This document shows positions 37,378 through 47,812 of a stretch of 64,000 bases of DNA, piece by piece. Origin of the DNA: Fortiea sp. LEGE XX443 (GTDB lineage Bacteria; Cyanobacteriota; Cyanobacteriia; Cyanobacteriales; Nostocaceae). A program made the translations under genes and the position numbers. The notes beneath the pieces were generated by a model. It worked only from the letters and a program-made list of their open reading frames with translations, searched no databases and was not told the origin of the DNA. Where the stretch lies: positions 148,064 through 212,063 of the forward strand of contig NZ_JADEXZ010000001.1 in the NCBI RefSeq assembly GCF_015206815.1, given 5' to 3'. Numbering within the stretch: the first letter of the stretch is position 1; each line of letters begins with the position of its first letter.

Positions 37378-38676
37378 ATGTTGAATTCACAAGAAAATAG
37401 TTTAATTTTAGTAGTAGATGATACTATCACCAATCTGGAAATTATTTCTGACGCACTAACTGATGCTGGATTTTTTGTAGCTACAGCTAGGAATGGTGAA
37501 AAAGCACTTCAAAAAATTCAAGATAAATTGCCTGATTTAATTTTACTGGATGTGATGATGCCAGTTATTGATGGATTTGAAACTTGTAAAAAATTAAAGA
37601 TAAATCCGATAACTCAAGATATACCAGTAATTTTTATGACTGGCATTTCTGATACAGAAACTAAGGTAAAAGGTCTAAATTTAGGAGCAGTTGATTACAT
37701 TACTAAACCATTTCAAAAAGAAGAAGTATTAGCCAGAATTAAAACGCATCTACAATTGCGTTATTTAACAAAAAGTTTAGAACAAAGAGTTACAGAGAGA
37801 ACGGCAGAGCTTTCCCAAGCTTTAAAAGACTTACAAGCATATCAACTTCAACTAATTCAGAAAGAAAAAATGTCAGCGTTAGGTCAATTAGTAACAGGAA
37901 TTGCTCACGAAATTAATAATCCCGTTAGCTGTATTCATGGTAACCTTGCTCACGCTGCCAATTATTTTCATAATTTAATCAAAATAATTGACCTTTATCA
38001 GCAAAACTATCCTGTACCTGTACCAGCTATTCAACAAGAAATTGCTGAAACAGACTTAGAGTATATGCGCGCTGACCTACCTAACTTAATTACTTCGATG
38101 AAAGAAGGCGTTCAGCGCATTCGTAATATCAGTACTAGTCTACGGAACTTTTCTCGTTCTGATAAAGATCGTAAAGTCTTCTGCAATATTCATAATGGCA
38201 TCGACAGTACAATTATGATTCTCAAGCACCGCTTAAAAGCTTCTAAAGTCCGTCCGGAAATTGAAGTTATGAGAAATTATGGTCATTTACCTTCCATAAC
38301 CTGCTTCAGCGGTCAATTGAATCAAGTATTTATGAATATTTTAGCTAATGCAATCGATGCTTTAGAAGAGTCGAATCTAGGACGTAGCTATAGTGAAATT
38401 GAAAAGAATCCTAATCAAATTTTGATTGAAACTTTCCTCAGTGAAGACAAAAACAATGCTTTGATTCGGATTAAAGATAATGGAGTGGGAATGACTGCTG
38501 ATATCCAGGAGAAAATCTTCGAGCAATTATTTACCACTAAGCCAGTCGGACGAGGTACAGGTTTAGGCTTATCAATTGCCTATCAAATTATTGTTGAGAA
38601 GCATAAAGGTAAATTAGATGTATATTCTGTACTAGGAAAGGGTTCAGAATTTATGATTACTATTCCAATTCATTAG
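37378..38676 (+). CDS. Response regulator-histidine kinase, paralogue of the previous gene
   Basis: The 432-residue protein has the same REC-HisKA-HATPase layout as the upstream gene: [31 protein letters not shown] with the acceptor Asp, AVDYITKPF, a coiled coil ([19 protein letters not shown]) that the upstream copy lacks, [19 protein letters not shown] and [10 protein letters not shown]. Overall similarity to the gene at 35869 suggests tandem duplication. The two are 279 bases apart, with no terminator visible between them. Confidence 0.9.
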   Translation: MLNSQENSLILVVDDTITNLEIISDALTDAGFFVATARNGEKALQKIQDKLPDLILLDVMMPVIDGFETCKKLKINPITQDIPVIFMTGISDTETKVKGLNLGAVDYITKPFQKEEVLARIKTHLQLRYLTKSLEQRVTERTAELSQALKDLQAYQLQLIQKEKMSALGQLVTGIAHEINNPVSCIHGNLAHAANYFHNLIKIIDLYQQNYPVPVPAIQQEIAETDLEYMRADLPNLITSMKEGVQRIRNISTSLRNFSRSDKDRKVFCNIHNGIDSTIMILKHRLKASKVRPEIEVMRNYGHLPSITCFSGQLNQVFMNILANAIDALEESNLGRSYSEIEKNPNQILIETFLSEDKNNALIRIKDNGVGMTADIQEKIFEQLFTTKPVGRGTGLGLSIAYQIIVEKHKGKLDVYSVLGKGSEFMITIPIH

Positions 38677-38782
38677 TCTTCTATTAATATTCAACGGCGT
38701 TCAAATAGGAAATTGCGATCGCTGGTATTTCTGCCGATTGTGTAAGAATAGCAATATCACAAATTTGTCAAGAATTAATGTG

Positions 38783-38825
38783 CCTCAGATAATACCCCTA
38801 ATGGGGTGATCTGGGCTCATTTTTT
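38783..38825 (+). terminator. Rho-independent terminator after the kinase cluster
   Basis: CCTCAGAT pairs with ATCTGGG and inner ACCCC with GGGGT, and the hairpin is followed by CTCATTTTTT. The T-run touches the stop of the convergent sigma factor gene. Confidence 0.65.
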
Positions 38826-39774
38826 AAGAAGATAAATATTGTCCAATTTCTGGTTGTTGACGACGTAGAGCAGTCATTGCTTGCTGCTGGATTTGACGAA
38901 CACGTTCTCGACTGACATTTAGCTGCTGGCCAATTTGGGCCAAACTTCGTTCTTGATTATCCAACAGTCCAAAGCGTAAGATTAATACTTCGCGTTGCAC
39001 AGGTTTGAGTGATGCTAACAAATCACTTAAATCTTGGCGCAGCATTTCTTGGGTTATTTGTTCATTCGGCGAAATACCTTCATCGCGTAGAAGTTCACTT
39101 AGTTCTGTATCCTGGTTATCTCCCACCTTTAAATCTAAAGAAATTGTTCCACTAGCAACACTTAGATACTCTCGAATCTGGCTTGGTTCTAAGTCCAATT
39201 TCTGACCGATTTCTGCAACAGTGGCACGACGACCCAGCGTTTGAAACAATTCTCGCTGTACCTTCTTAATTTGATTCAGTTTCTCGTTAACATGAATTGG
39301 TAACCTGACCGTGCGGGATTTTTCTGCGATCGCTCTGGTGATCGCTTGAGTTATCCACCAGTAAGCGTAAGTTGATAACTTATAGCCTCGGTTGGGGTCA
39401 AACTTTTCTATACCTCTTTGTAAACCTATCGCTCCTTCTTGAAGCAAATCCAAGAACTCCAGGTTACGACGCTGATATTTTTTAGCAATCGAAACCACCA
39501 ATCGCAGGTTTGCTGTCACCATCTTTTGCTTGGCTCGTTTCCCTTGCTGAAATATTTGAGTTACTTCAGTTTCGCTTTTGTTTACAAAATTTGCTAATTC
39601 TGCTGGCGTTGCTTGGCGATGCAATTGTTGACTAAGCTGTTTTTTATGCTCCTCAATGGCAATCATTTGTTGTACAAGCCTTGCATAAGTTATTTCTTGG
39701 TCAGATGTTAATAAAGGGAACTGACCAATTTCTTGCAAATAAACGCGAACTGTGTCGGAACTTAGGCTAGACAT
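38824..39774 (-). CDS. RNA polymerase sigma factor, group 2 type
   Basis: The 316-residue sigma-70 family protein lacks the long region 1.1 of the primary factor. Seen: VRVYLQEIGQFPLLT (region 1.2), the ANLRLVVSIAKKYQRRNLEF and LDLLQEGAIGLQRGIEKFD core (region 2), YAYWWITQAITRAIA (2.4), region 3, and region 4 with REVLILRFGLLD and the HTH ending SRERVRQIQQQAMTALR. Such factors switch cyanobacterial transcription under stress or nitrogen change. I cannot assign it to SigB, SigC, SigD or SigE by eye. Confidence 0.9.
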   Translation of the reverse strand: MSSLSSDTVRVYLQEIGQFPLLTSDQEITYARLVQQMIAIEEHKKQLSQQLHRQATPAELANFVNKSETEVTQIFQQGKRAKQKMVTANLRLVVSIAKKYQRRNLEFLDLLQEGAIGLQRGIEKFDPNRGYKLSTYAYWWITQAITRAIAEKSRTVRLPIHVNEKLNQIKKVQRELFQTLGRRATVAEIGQKLDLEPSQIREYLSVASGTISLDLKVGDNQDTELSELLRDEGISPNEQITQEMLRQDLSDLLASLKPVQREVLILRFGLLDNQERSLAQIGQQLNVSRERVRQIQQQAMTALRRQQPEIGQYLSS

Positions 39775-39981
39775 ACAACTCTTAAACTTTTCGATAATCA
39801 GACGAACCTAAAAGTATAAATCAAATAGCCTTGGAAAAAATATCAACTTGAGATTACAACTGCTGAACGCAACTCTACCCAGATCAACAGCGATCGCTCA
39901 TTTGTGATTGGGCAAGGTACTTAACAACCTAGATGACCAATTTTAGCGATACACTAGGAAAAATTATTTGAGAAAACCTTA

Positions 39982-40359
39982 ATGGCCAAATCAAATGGAG
40001 TTAAAAATGAAACAACACTACAGGAGTTACCTGTGGTTTTAGACACTGAAGATACCAAAAAAGCCCAAGATTTGCCTGAACCAATTGAGAATGCCCAAGA
40101 TATTGATGAAATCCTCAACTCTCTTAAGGCTTTACTTAGTAGTGTAGAAAAGCTGCAAAAAATTCGCCAGGAAGTCGGTGATATCAAACCCCTAGTCGAA
40201 CGAATACTGGATGGGGAGTTAGTTGCTGGAGAGGAGCTTGAGCAACTTAAAACGGGGATGAGCAGTCTTCTTCGTCTGGTTCGTGCTTACAGCGATCATC
40301 AAGCAGCACTGACTAAAGCACAACCCGCAAGAAACCTGCTAGACGAAATTCTGAAATAG
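39982..40359 (+). CDS. Small coiled-coil hypothetical protein
   Basis: The 125-residue acidic soluble protein has a low-complexity N-terminus and a helical part from about residue 40 (IDEILNSLKALLSSVEKLQK) to the end. No enzyme motif is present. The ATG at 39982 follows a weak purine-rich stretch. It diverges from the sigma factor gene and converges on ndhN. I do not recognise the family. Confidence 0.6.
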   Translation: MAKSNGVKNETTLQELPVVLDTEDTKKAQDLPEPIENAQDIDEILNSLKALLSSVEKLQKIRQEVGDIKPLVERILDGELVAGEELEQLKTGMSSLLRLVRAYSDHQAALTKAQPARNLLDEILK

Positions 40360-40459
40360 CCTCAAGCTAACTGAGATTGATGAAAGAGGGTTAATCAAAA
40401 AAATGGGCGATCGCATCCATAGCTGAGAGTAGCGATCGCCCAAACTTGAATACAAAAAG

Positions 40460-40948
40460 TTACACAGCCTGAGGACTGACAGAGAATGTGGCTGTTAGAG
40501 GCTTCCAACGGAAAGCGCGATCGCCACCTCTTTCAACCACTACTTTTACTCTTGGTTCCAAACTAGGCAGTTCTGCTAAAAACTCCACTTCTTGGTCAGA
40601 AAGAATATGCCCTTCAATAATCCACAACACCAAACCTTTCGATTTTGGTGGTAGCTGTTCTAGCTGATAGTTAACAATTGGGGGCAAATAGTAGACATTA
40701 CCTACAGCAGCACCGCTACTAGTACTTTTCTTCCCCAAATGAGGTGGTCTAACTCCATGAACTCCCGTGAGATAGGCCGCTACATCGCCCAATCCCCTAG
40801 CAGTCATATGCAAAGTAATATAGCCAGATGCCCGCAGTCGGCGGCGATAGCGACCTTCAAAACCTCCTTCTAACGGGACATAGACACCGAGAGCGCCCAA
40901 TTTTTCCAAATCTCGGATTAAAGCGTTGCCAGTGGTAATGAGTGCCAT
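40460..40948 (-). CDS. ndhN: NAD(P)H-quinone oxidoreductase subunit N
   Basis: The 162-residue protein is the peripheral NdhN subunit of the cyanobacterial/chloroplast NDH-1 complex, which drives cyclic electron flow and respiration at the thylakoid. Typical sequence: GNALIRDLEKLGALGVYVPL, EGGFEGRYRRRLRASGY, LTGVHGVRPPHLGKK and the WIIEGHILSDQE segment. It diverges from the ribosomal block across a 903-base region. In Anabaena ndhN also lies beside rplC. Confidence 0.93.
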   Translation of the reverse strand: MALITTGNALIRDLEKLGALGVYVPLEGGFEGRYRRRLRASGYITLHMTARGLGDVAAYLTGVHGVRPPHLGKKSTSSGAAVGNVYYLPPIVNYQLEQLPPKSKGLVLWIIEGHILSDQEVEFLAELPSLEPRVKVVVERGGDRAFRWKPLTATFSVSPQAV

Positions 40949-41150
40949 AGATTTTCGTTTATCCTATCCCACTTACATATCTCTATTATTTACTGTTAAG
41001 TAAAATATTTAAGGTACAGTAAGATAGCAACTAGTCCAAATCTTTCGGAAACACTAAACTGACAACACCAGTCGCTTCAGGAAGTTTCTAGCCAGGATAT
41101 AGACATAATCTTTGCAAGCAAAGCATTGTCAAAAATTCTTGGAAAAATGC

Positions 41151-41180
41151 TCGACAAATAACACACATCTCATTTATAAT
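41151..41180 (+). promoter_or_regulatory. Promoter-like site far upstream of rplC
   Basis: TCGACA and a perfect TATAAT are spaced by 18 bases. Transcription from here would give a leader of about 665 bases before rplC. A second TATAAT lies at 41635-41640, with only a weak -35 (GCATTG, 17 bases upstream). Confidence 0.5.
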
Positions 41181-41186
41181 GCGAGA

Positions 41187-41851
41187 TTGTGACCAAGCGG
41201 GAAAGTTAAGTTTTTCTCTGTCATTTAAATTTGGAATAACATCTACAACTGATTAAAAATATCAGGGGATGATTTAAACCAAGTTGCCAAGAGACTGCTA
41301 AACTAGAAAAGCCTTAAAGTTCAGTAAGAAACTTGTGGCTCATTAATCAAGCTCAAATCTAGGTTTCATTTTGCAGCCCGGATAAGCTAAACAAAATCTT
41401 GAACAGTAGTTGAAGGTTTTCCGTAAACGTAGAAACTAAGCAGTAATACTAGAAATGTAGTATTACAGAATTCTTAGTCAAAGGATACTGAGTGGCAACT
41501 GACTGCTTAAGTCCTACTACAACGAGGCTGCCGCTCCCAAGGCTACCCTCAAACAGTGCCTAAGCAACTGCTTGGACGAGAGCATTGCTGCACAAAGTGC
41601 AAAGCTTCAGAGCATTGCCCTAAAGTCAAAAGTTTATAATCCCCATTGGGAAGAAACTCGTGGCTGTTTTAGTAACCAACTGAATTAAAGTAAACGGATT
41701 CACCAAAAAGTAAGGGAACGGGTTCTGTTTTCCGGATAAGAGAAAGCAGCATTAGCCGCTGGAAATTGCTGAGGATCGTCCTCCCTCAGTCGGAAAATCA
41801 CCGAGAGTCCCGATGAATCTGCTCAGTAAATAAAAAGGAGAACCAGTTACT
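41187..41851 (+). other. Long untranslated leader region of the ribosomal gene block
   Basis: No reading frame is supported between ndhN and rplC. The part 41500-41640 is relatively GC-rich with local stems (GGCTGCCGCTCCCAAGGCTAC, and CCTAAGCA with TGCTTGG), which is compatible with a structured leader RNA. In many bacteria the first operon of this block is autoregulated by L4 through such a leader; whether this is so here is inference. Confidence 0.4.
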
Positions 41852-42487
41852 GTGTCTGTAGGTATTCTCGGCACCAAGCTGGGCATGACCCAAATATTTG
41901 ACGAAGCAGGAGTATCAATTCCTGTCACAGTTATACAAGCAGGTCCATGCACTGTTACGCAAGTTAAAACAAAACAGACTGACGGCTACACAGCAGTTCA
42001 GGTTGGTTATGGCGAAGTCAAACCAAAAGCCTTAAATAAGCCACTACTAGGACACCTAGCCAAATCATCTGCCCCACCTTTACGTCACCTCAGTGAGTAT
42101 CGCACAGATAATTCTAGCGAATATACATTAGGTCAAGAAATTAAGGCAGATATCTTTAGTGCTGGTCAAATTGTAGATGTCATGGGTACTAGTATCGGTC
42201 GGGGTTTTGCAGGCAACCAAAAGCGGAATAACTTTGGTCGCGGGCCGATGTCCCACGGTTCTAAAAACCACAGAGCGCCCGGTTCCATTGGTGCTGGTAC
42301 AACCCCAGGTCGTGTGTATCCAGGAAAAAGAATGGCAGGGCGTTTGGGGGGAACCCGCGTCACCATTAGCAAATTGAAAGTTGTGCGCGTTGACGCAGAA
42401 CGTAACTTGTTACTCATCAAAGGAGCAATTCCTGGTAAACCAGGTGCTTTAGTGAGTATTGTACCTGCAAAAAAAGTTGGTAAATAA
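41852..42487 (+). CDS. rplC: 50S ribosomal protein L3
   Basis: The 211-residue protein starts at a GTG with a strong AAGGAG site, [13 protein letters not shown] at the N-terminus and the conserved loop [29 protein letters not shown] in two parts (residues about 132-160), which reaches the peptidyl transferase centre. It is one of the first proteins to assemble on 23S rRNA. It opens the large ribosomal block; rpsJ, its usual upstream neighbour, is absent here. Confidence 0.97.
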   Translation: MSVGILGTKLGMTQIFDEAGVSIPVTVIQAGPCTVTQVKTKQTDGYTAVQVGYGEVKPKALNKPLLGHLAKSSAPPLRHLSEYRTDNSSEYTLGQEIKADIFSAGQIVDVMGTSIGRGFAGNQKRNNFGRGPMSHGSKNHRAPGSIGAGTTPGRVYPGKRMAGRLGGTRVTISKLKVVRVDAERNLLLIKGAIPGKPGALVSIVPAKKVGK

Positions 42488-42492
42488 TTAAA

Positions 42493-42545
42493 AGTCAATA
42501 GTAACTAGTAGCTGAACTATGGACTATTGACTATGGACTAATGAC
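42493..42545. repeat. Intra-operon spacer with 10-bp complementary arms
   Basis: AGTCAATAGT (42493-42502) and ACTATTGACT (42523-42532) pair perfectly. The words CTATGGACTA and GACTATGGACTA are tandem-like. It lies between rplC and rplD. Confidence 0.6.
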
Positions 42546-42606
42546 AAAGCGCAAAGTCTGAGCGCCGGTTTCCGGCGATCAGAACTTTGTAAGAGAGGAG
42601 AAAAAA

Positions 42607-43239
42607 ATGGTTGAGACTGTAGTTAAAAATTGGCAAGGAGAAGAAGTCGGACAAAAAACGTTCGACTTGCGGGTTGCCAAAGAAGAAACAGCGGCTCATA
42701 TTGTACACCGAGCCTTGGTAAGACAAACAACCAATGCTCGTCAAGGAACCGCTAGTACAAAAACTCGTGCTGAAGTCAGAGGTGGTGGCCGCAAACCTTG
42801 GCGGCAAAAAGGTACTGGCCGCGCTCGTGCTGGTTCTATTCGTTCGCCATTATGGCGTGGTGGTGGCGTGATATTTGGGCCAAAACCCAGAGACTACGAC
42901 CTAAAAATGAACCGTAAAGAACGGCGGTTAGCATTGCGAACAGTCTTCGTAAGTCGTGCTGACGACTTAATTGTGGTAGAGGAATTCACTAACGAACTCT
43001 CTCGTCCCAAAACCAAAGATTTAGTTGCAGCTTTGACACGTTGGGGAGCAAATTCAGAACAAAAGACCCTATTAATTTTGTCTGACATTGCCAACACCAT
43101 TTATCTGTCAGGACGCAACGTAGAAAATTTAAAAATTATTGCAGCTGATCAGCTAAATGTTTATGACTTGCTGCACGCAGACAAGGTTGTAGTCACAGCA
43201 TCAGCATTAGAAAAAATTCAGGAGGTCTACAGTGCCTAA
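42607..43239 (+). CDS. rplD: 50S ribosomal protein L4
   Basis: The 210-residue protein has the extended loop typical of L4: [28 protein letters not shown] in two parts followed by [16 protein letters not shown], which lines the exit tunnel. In other bacteria L4 also represses its own operon. The ATG is preceded by GAGAGGAG. It overlaps rplW by 8 bases. Confidence 0.97.
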   Translation: MVETVVKNWQGEEVGQKTFDLRVAKEETAAHIVHRALVRQTTNARQGTASTKTRAEVRGGGRKPWRQKGTGRARAGSIRSPLWRGGGVIFGPKPRDYDLKMNRKERRLALRTVFVSRADDLIVVEEFTNELSRPKTKDLVAALTRWGANSEQKTLLILSDIANTIYLSGRNVENLKIIAADQLNVYDLLHADKVVVTASALEKIQEVYSA

Positions 43240-43546
43240 GTTTGACCCCCGTGATTTGCCTGACTTAGTGCGTCGCCCCATTGTTACCGAAAAAGCGACG
43301 ATTTTGATGGAACAGAATCAATACACATTTGAAGTAGTACCAAAAGCCACCAAGCCAGACATCAAAGCAGCTATTGAAGACCTGTTCCAAGTCAAGGTTG
43401 TCAAAATTAATACTGCCATGCAGCCACGGAAAAAACGTCGCGTTGGCAAATTCATTGGTTACAAACCCCAATACAAGCGAGCTATTGTTACTGTCGCACC
43501 TGGGGACGAACAAAAGATTAGACAGATTCTATTCCCAGAGGTCTAA
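43232..43546 (+). CDS. rplW: 50S ribosomal protein L23
   Basis: The 104-residue protein has the family motifs [34 protein letters not shown] and [10 protein letters not shown]. It lies at the tunnel exit, where it docks trigger factor and signal recognition particle. The GTG or ATG at 43232 overlaps the end of rplD, implying coupled translation. Confidence 0.97.
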   Translation: MPKFDPRDLPDLVRRPIVTEKATILMEQNQYTFEVVPKATKPDIKAAIEDLFQVKVVKINTAMQPRKKRRVGKFIGYKPQYKRAIVTVAPGDEQKIRQILFPEV

Positions 43547-43552
43547 AACAAG

Positions 43553-44416
43553 ATGGGTACTCGTTCTTATCGCCCCTATACCCCAAGCACTCGTCAAGTT
43601 ACTATATCCGACTTTGCGGAAATCACTAAAACTGAGCCAGAAAAGTCCCTTACGGTTTATAAACACCGTGCCAAAGGTCGGAATAATCAAGGGCGGATAA
43701 CCAGCCGTCGTCGGGGTGGCGGACATAAACAACTTTATCGAATTATCGATTTTAAAAGGGATAAGCGAAATATCCCGGCTACAGTAGCAGCGATCGAATA
43801 CGATCCTAACCGTAACGCTCGCATTGCTTTACTGCAATATCAAGATGGTGAAAAACGCTATATCCTCCAACCCAACGGTTTAACTGTTGGTAAAACTTTA
43901 ATTGCGGGGCCTGAATCTCCTATTGAAGATGGCAATGCCTTGCCTTTGGCAAACATTCCTTTGGGTACAAGCGTTCATAACGTAGAACTAACGGCTGGCA
44001 AAGGTGGTCAAATTGTCCGGGCTGCTGGTGCTACGGCCCAAGTAGTTGCTAAAGAAGGCAATTACGTGACTCTCAAGTTACCTTCTGGAGAAGTTCGGAT
44101 GGTGCGGCGTGAATGCTACGCCACCATTGGACAAGTGGGTAACACTGACGCAAGAAACCTGAGTGCAGGTAAAGCCGGACGCAATCGCTGGAAAGGTCGC
44201 CGTCCGAAGGTCAGAGGTAGCGTCATGAACCCAGTTGATCACCCACATGGTGGTGGTGAAGGTAGAGCGCCCATTGGTAGATCCGGCCCAGTAACACCTT
44301 GGGGTAAGCCAACATTGGGAGCCAAGACACGCAAGCCGAAGAAACCAAGTAGTAAGTTGATTGTACGTCGTCGTCGTAAATCTTCTAAGCGCGGTCGTGG
44401 TGGTCGTCAATCTTAG
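43553..44416 (+). CDS. rplB: 50S ribosomal protein L2
   Basis: The 287-residue protein has [19 protein letters not shown], a central [12 protein letters not shown], and the C-terminal [21 protein letters not shown] with the conserved histidine essential for peptide bond formation. It ends in a very basic tail ([13 protein letters not shown]). It lies 6 bases after rplW. Confidence 0.97.
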   Translation: MGTRSYRPYTPSTRQVTISDFAEITKTEPEKSLTVYKHRAKGRNNQGRITSRRRGGGHKQLYRIIDFKRDKRNIPATVAAIEYDPNRNARIALLQYQDGEKRYILQPNGLTVGKTLIAGPESPIEDGNALPLANIPLGTSVHNVELTAGKGGQIVRAAGATAQVVAKEGNYVTLKLPSGEVRMVRRECYATIGQVGNTDARNLSAGKAGRNRWKGRRPKVRGSVMNPVDHPHGGGEGRAPIGRSGPVTPWGKPTLGAKTRKPKKPSSKLIVRRRRKSSKRGRGGRQS

Positions 44417-44544
44417 AATTTTAGATTTTAAATTTGGGATTTTAGATTAACAAATTATCAAAAGTCCAAAATTTATGAATCCAAAAAATGCTTATAGACT
44501 TGCTAACGCGGCACTATCACAAATCCTAAATCCTAAATTTAACT
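44417..44544. repeat. Intra-operon spacer with complementary AT-rich arms
   Basis: AATTTTAGATTTTAAATTTG and GGATTTTAGA on the left have partners AATCCTAAATCCTAAATTT on the right, about 100 bases later. It lies between rplB and rpsS. Confidence 0.45.
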
Positions 44545-44823
44545 ATGGGTCGTTCTCTAAAAAAAGGTCCTTTCGTTGCCGATCATTTACTCAGCAAAAT
44601 AGAAAAGCTGAACGATAGAAACGAAAAACAAGTTATTAAAACTTGGTCAAGAGCCTCGACAATTCTGCCCCAAATGGTAGGACATACCATAGCTGTTCAT
44701 AATGGACGACAACACGTTCCTGTTTTTATCAGCGATCAAATGGTAGGGCATAAGTTGGGAGAATTTGCCCCAACACGCACCTACAGGGGTCATGGAAAAA
44801 GTGACAAAAAAGCGGGTAGGTAG
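44545..44823 (+). CDS. rpsS: 30S ribosomal protein S19
   Basis: The 92-residue protein shows [55 protein letters not shown] and RTYRGHG in order (long stretches split here). It binds the head of 16S rRNA. The ATG directly follows the AT-rich spacer. Confidence 0.97.
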   Translation: MGRSLKKGPFVADHLLSKIEKLNDRNEKQVIKTWSRASTILPQMVGHTIAVHNGRQHVPVFISDQMVGHKLGEFAPTRTYRGHGKSDKKAGR

Positions 44824-44890
44824 TTATTAGTCATAAGTCATTAGTCATTAATTAAAGACAATGGCAAATGATAAATGACAAATGACAAAA
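44824..44890. repeat. Intra-operon spacer of tandem GTCATTA-type words
   Basis: AGTCATAAGTCATTAGTCAT on the left is complementary to ATGATAAATGACAAATGAC on the right. It lies between rpsS and rplV. Confidence 0.6.
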
Positions 44891-44902
44891 ATGGAGAAAA
44901 TC

Positions 44903-45259
44903 ATGGCAACTGATACTAAAGAAGTAAAAGCGATCGCCCGTTATATACGCATGTCTCCCTTTAAAGTGCGTCGCGTACTCGACCAAATTAGGGGGCGGTC
45001 TTATAGAGAAGCGCTAATTATCCTGGAATTCATGCCCTATCGTGCTTGTGAACCAGTACTAAAACTTCTCAGAAGCGCAGCAGCAAATGCTGAACATAAT
45101 GCAGGTCTAGACCGCGCTCAACTGGTGATTACCCAAGCGTTTGCTGACCAAGGCCCAGTCCTGAAACGTTTCCAACCTAGAGCGCAAGGTCGAGCTTACC
45201 AAATTCGTAAGCCTACATGTCACATCACAGTAGCTGTTGCTGTCGGCGACACTGTGTAA
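44903..45259 (+). CDS. rplV: 50S ribosomal protein L22
   Basis: The 118-residue form starting at the ATG at 44903 (after GGAG) begins [20 protein letters not shown], as in the family; the longer frame from 44882 adds residues encoded by the repeat spacer and is unlikely. [20 protein letters not shown] is the tunnel hairpin that contacts 23S rRNA and where macrolide resistance changes arise. Confidence 0.95.
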   Translation: MATDTKEVKAIARYIRMSPFKVRRVLDQIRGRSYREALIILEFMPYRACEPVLKLLRSAAANAEHNAGLDRAQLVITQAFADQGPVLKRFQPRAQGRAYQIRKPTCHITVAVAVGDTV

Positions 45260-45289
45260 TAACTACCAGACACTTTAGAGGAAGCATTT

Positions 45290-46045
45290 GTGGGACAAAA
45301 GATTCATCCAGTTGGCTTTCGCCTGGGTATTACCCAAGAACACCAATCCCGTTGGTTTGCAGATCCTGACCGTTACCCAGAACTTCTACAAGAAGATTAC
45401 AAACTTCGTAAGTACATAGAACAAAAGCTGGGTAGACTTGCTCAAAATAACGCCGGTATTTCCGAAGTCAGAATTGAGCGTAAAGCAGACCAAATTGATC
45501 TAGAAGTACGTACAGCCCGCCCAGGTGTAGTTGTCGGTCGTGGTGGACAAGGTATCGAATCCTTACGCACCGGGCTACAAGAAGTGTTGGGTAGTAATCG
45601 CCAAATTCGGATCAACGTTGTGGAAGTACAACGAGTTGATGCTGATGCTTATTTAATTTCGGAATATATTGCTCAACAATTAGAACGGCGCGTTTCCTTC
45701 CGTCGTGTAGTCCGGCAAGCAATTCAACGGGCGCAACGCGCAGGTATTCAAGGAATTAAAATTCAAGTCAGCGGTCGGCTCAACGGTGCAGAAATCGCTC
45801 GGACAGAATGGACGCGCGAAGGTAGAGTACCTCTACATACCCTACGGGCTGATATTGACTACGCTTACTGCACAGCCAAAACTGTTTACGGTATTTTGGG
45901 CATCAAAGTTTGGGTATTTAAGGGAGAGATTATTCCTGGACAGGAAGAAGCTCAACCCCAACCAGCAACACGTGAACGTGAACCTCGTCGCCGTCAACAA
46001 CAGCGCCGTCGCCAGCAGTTTGAAGACCGTTCAAATGAAGGGTAA
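45290..46045 (+). CDS. rpsC: 30S ribosomal protein S3
   Basis: The 251-residue protein starts at GTG with [15 protein letters not shown]. The KH domain has the [11 protein letters not shown] loop that binds RNA, and the C-terminal domain has [14 protein letters not shown] tail of about 25 residues rich in R and Q ([14 protein letters not shown]) follows. It lies at the mRNA entry channel. Confidence 0.97.
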   Translation: MGQKIHPVGFRLGITQEHQSRWFADPDRYPELLQEDYKLRKYIEQKLGRLAQNNAGISEVRIERKADQIDLEVRTARPGVVVGRGGQGIESLRTGLQEVLGSNRQIRINVVEVQRVDADAYLISEYIAQQLERRVSFRRVVRQAIQRAQRAGIQGIKIQVSGRLNGAEIARTEWTREGRVPLHTLRADIDYAYCTAKTVYGILGIKVWVFKGEIIPGQEEAQPQPATREREPRRRQQQRRRQQFEDRSNEG

Positions 46046-46048
46046 ATC

Positions 46049-46477
46049 ATGTTAAGTCCTAGAAGAACTAAATTCCGCAAACAACAGCGCGGGCGGATGG
46101 CAGGCCTAGCCCATCGGGGTAGTACCCTCAACTTTGGTGATTTCGCTCTCCAAGCACAAGAACCAGCTTGGATTACCTCTCGGCAAATTGAGGCTTCCCG
46201 TCGGGCGATGACTCGCTATATTCGTCGGGGCGGCAAAATCTGGATTCGGATTTTTCCCGACAAACCCGTCACCATGCGTCCAGCAGAAACCCGGATGGGT
46301 TCTGGTAAAGGTAATCCAGAATTTTGGGTGGCCGTAGTCAAGCCAGGACGGATTTTATTTGAAATCGCTGGTGTGACTGAAGAAATCGCCCGTGAAGCTA
46401 TGCGCCTAGCAGCATACAAACTGCCAATTAAAACCAAGTTTATTGTGCGCCCTCAAGTCGAAGAGGCGCAGGAGTAG
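46049..46477 (+). CDS. rplP: 50S ribosomal protein L16
   Basis: The 142-residue protein has [38 protein letters not shown] and [20 protein letters not shown]. It helps place aminoacyl-tRNA in the A site. It starts 3 bases after rpsC. Confidence 0.97.
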   Translation: MLSPRRTKFRKQQRGRMAGLAHRGSTLNFGDFALQAQEPAWITSRQIEASRRAMTRYIRRGGKIWIRIFPDKPVTMRPAETRMGSGKGNPEFWVAVVKPGRILFEIAGVTEEIAREAMRLAAYKLPIKTKFIVRPQVEEAQE

Positions 46478-46480
46478 ATT

Positions 46481-46708
46481 ATGCCGCTTCCCAAGATTTC
46501 AGAAGCTAGAGAGTTAACTGACGAGAAACTGGCTGAGGAAATTATCGCTACTAAAAGACAACTGTTTCAGTTGCGCTTGCAAAAAGCTACTAGACAACTC
46601 GAAAAACCCCACCAGTTCCGCCATGCTCGACATCGCCTTGCTCAACTAATGACAGTAGAGGGAGAGCGTAAACGAGCAGCAAATCAACCGCCTAAGGAAG
46701 AAAAATAA
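46481..46708 (+). CDS. rpmC: 50S ribosomal protein L29
   Basis: The 75-residue two-helix protein has ARELTDEKLAEEI and LFQLRLQKATRQLEKPHQFR. It lies near L23 at the tunnel exit. It is 3 bases from rplP and 6 from rpsQ. Confidence 0.96.
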   Translation: MPLPKISEARELTDEKLAEEIIATKRQLFQLRLQKATRQLEKPHQFRHARHRLAQLMTVEGERKRAANQPPKEEK

Positions 46709-46714
46709 GAGATT

Positions 46715-46963
46715 ATGGCAATCAAAGAACGAGTTGGCTTGGTAGTGAGCGACAAAATGCAAAAAACGGTGGTAGTAGCCATCGAAAACCGCGCTCCCCA
46801 TCCCAAGTACGGCAAGATTGTAGTTAAAACCCAGCGCTATAAAGTTCACGATGAAGAAAATAAATGCAAAGTGGGCGATCGTGTGCGGATTCAAGAAACT
46901 AGACCTCTGAGCAAAACCAAGCGCTGGCAAGTCACAGAGATCCTCAACACTAAAAACTCATAG
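46715..46963 (+). CDS. rpsQ: 30S ribosomal protein S17
   Basis: The 82-residue protein has [40 protein letters not shown] and the OB-fold strand [20 protein letters not shown]. It is a primary binder of 16S rRNA. Confidence 0.97.
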   Translation: MAIKERVGLVVSDKMQKTVVVAIENRAPHPKYGKIVVKTQRYKVHDEENKCKVGDRVRIQETRPLSKTKRWQVTEILNTKNS

Positions 46964-47001
46964 TTGTTATTCAAGTAACAACTGCTCAAGGGAGACCAAT
47001 T

Positions 47002-47370
47002 GTGATTCAACCTCAAACTTACTTGAATGTGGCAGATAACAGCGGCGCTCGCAAACTGATGTGTATCCGTGTCTTAGGTGCGGGTAATAGACGTTATGGT
47101 TTTGTGGGGGACAAGATTATCGCTGTTGTCAAAGATGCCATTCCTAACATGGCTGTCAAAAAATCAGATGTTGTGGAAGCTGTGATTGTTCGCACCCGCC
47201 ATAATATTAATCGTGATAGTGGTATGACCATTCGGTTTGATGATAACGCCGCTGTAATTATTAACAAAGATGGTAACCCCAGAGGCACACGGGTATTTGG
47301 CCCAGTAGCACGGGAACTACGCGACAAAAGTTTCACTAAGATTGTTTCTCTGGCTCCGGAGGTGCTGTAA
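47002..47370 (+). CDS. rplN: 50S ribosomal protein L14
   Basis: The 122-residue protein starts at [23 protein letters not shown] and the [19 protein letters not shown] segment. It is the docking partner of RsfS, whose gene is also in this window. Its stop overlaps the ATG of rplX (TAATG). Confidence 0.97.
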   Translation: MIQPQTYLNVADNSGARKLMCIRVLGAGNRRYGFVGDKIIAVVKDAIPNMAVKKSDVVEAVIVRTRHNINRDSGMTIRFDDNAAVIINKDGNPRGTRVFGPVARELRDKSFTKIVSLAPEVL

Positions 47371-47714
47371 TGGCAAGCCAAAAGGAAAAAGAATTTCATA
47401 AAATGCACGTCAAAACTGGTGACACAGTGCAAATAATTGCTGGCAAAGACAAAGGCAAAGTTGGTGAAGTGATTCAAGCGCTACCTCAACTGAGCAAAGT
47501 CATTGTTAAAGGTGTCAACATTAAGACTAAGCACGTTAAACCCCAGCAAGAAGGGGAATCAGGACGGATTGTGAACAAAGAATACCCAATCCATAGTTCC
47601 AACGTGATGATCTATTCCACCAAGCAAAATGTCGCTAGTCGTATTTGCTACACCTTCACACCAGAAGGCAAGAAGGTAAGAAAACTTAAAAAAACTGGCG
47701 AGATTATTGATTAA
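47370..47714 (+). CDS. rplX: 50S ribosomal protein L24
   Basis: The 114-residue protein has the KOW motif near the N-terminus ([20 protein letters not shown]) and INTKTKHVKP-like [17 protein letters not shown]. It is an assembly initiator of the large subunit. Confidence 0.96.
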   Translation: MASQKEKEFHKMHVKTGDTVQIIAGKDKGKVGEVIQALPQLSKVIVKGVNIKTKHVKPQQEGESGRIVNKEYPIHSSNVMIYSTKQNVASRICYTFTPEGKKVRKLKKTGEIID

Positions 47715-47812
47715 GGATGAAGCTAAAAGTTTGAAGTATAAATAATACTTATTGTATCTTCATCCTTCATAATCTTCCCTGACCAAGACCAGGGATATCA
47801 AGACAAAAAACT

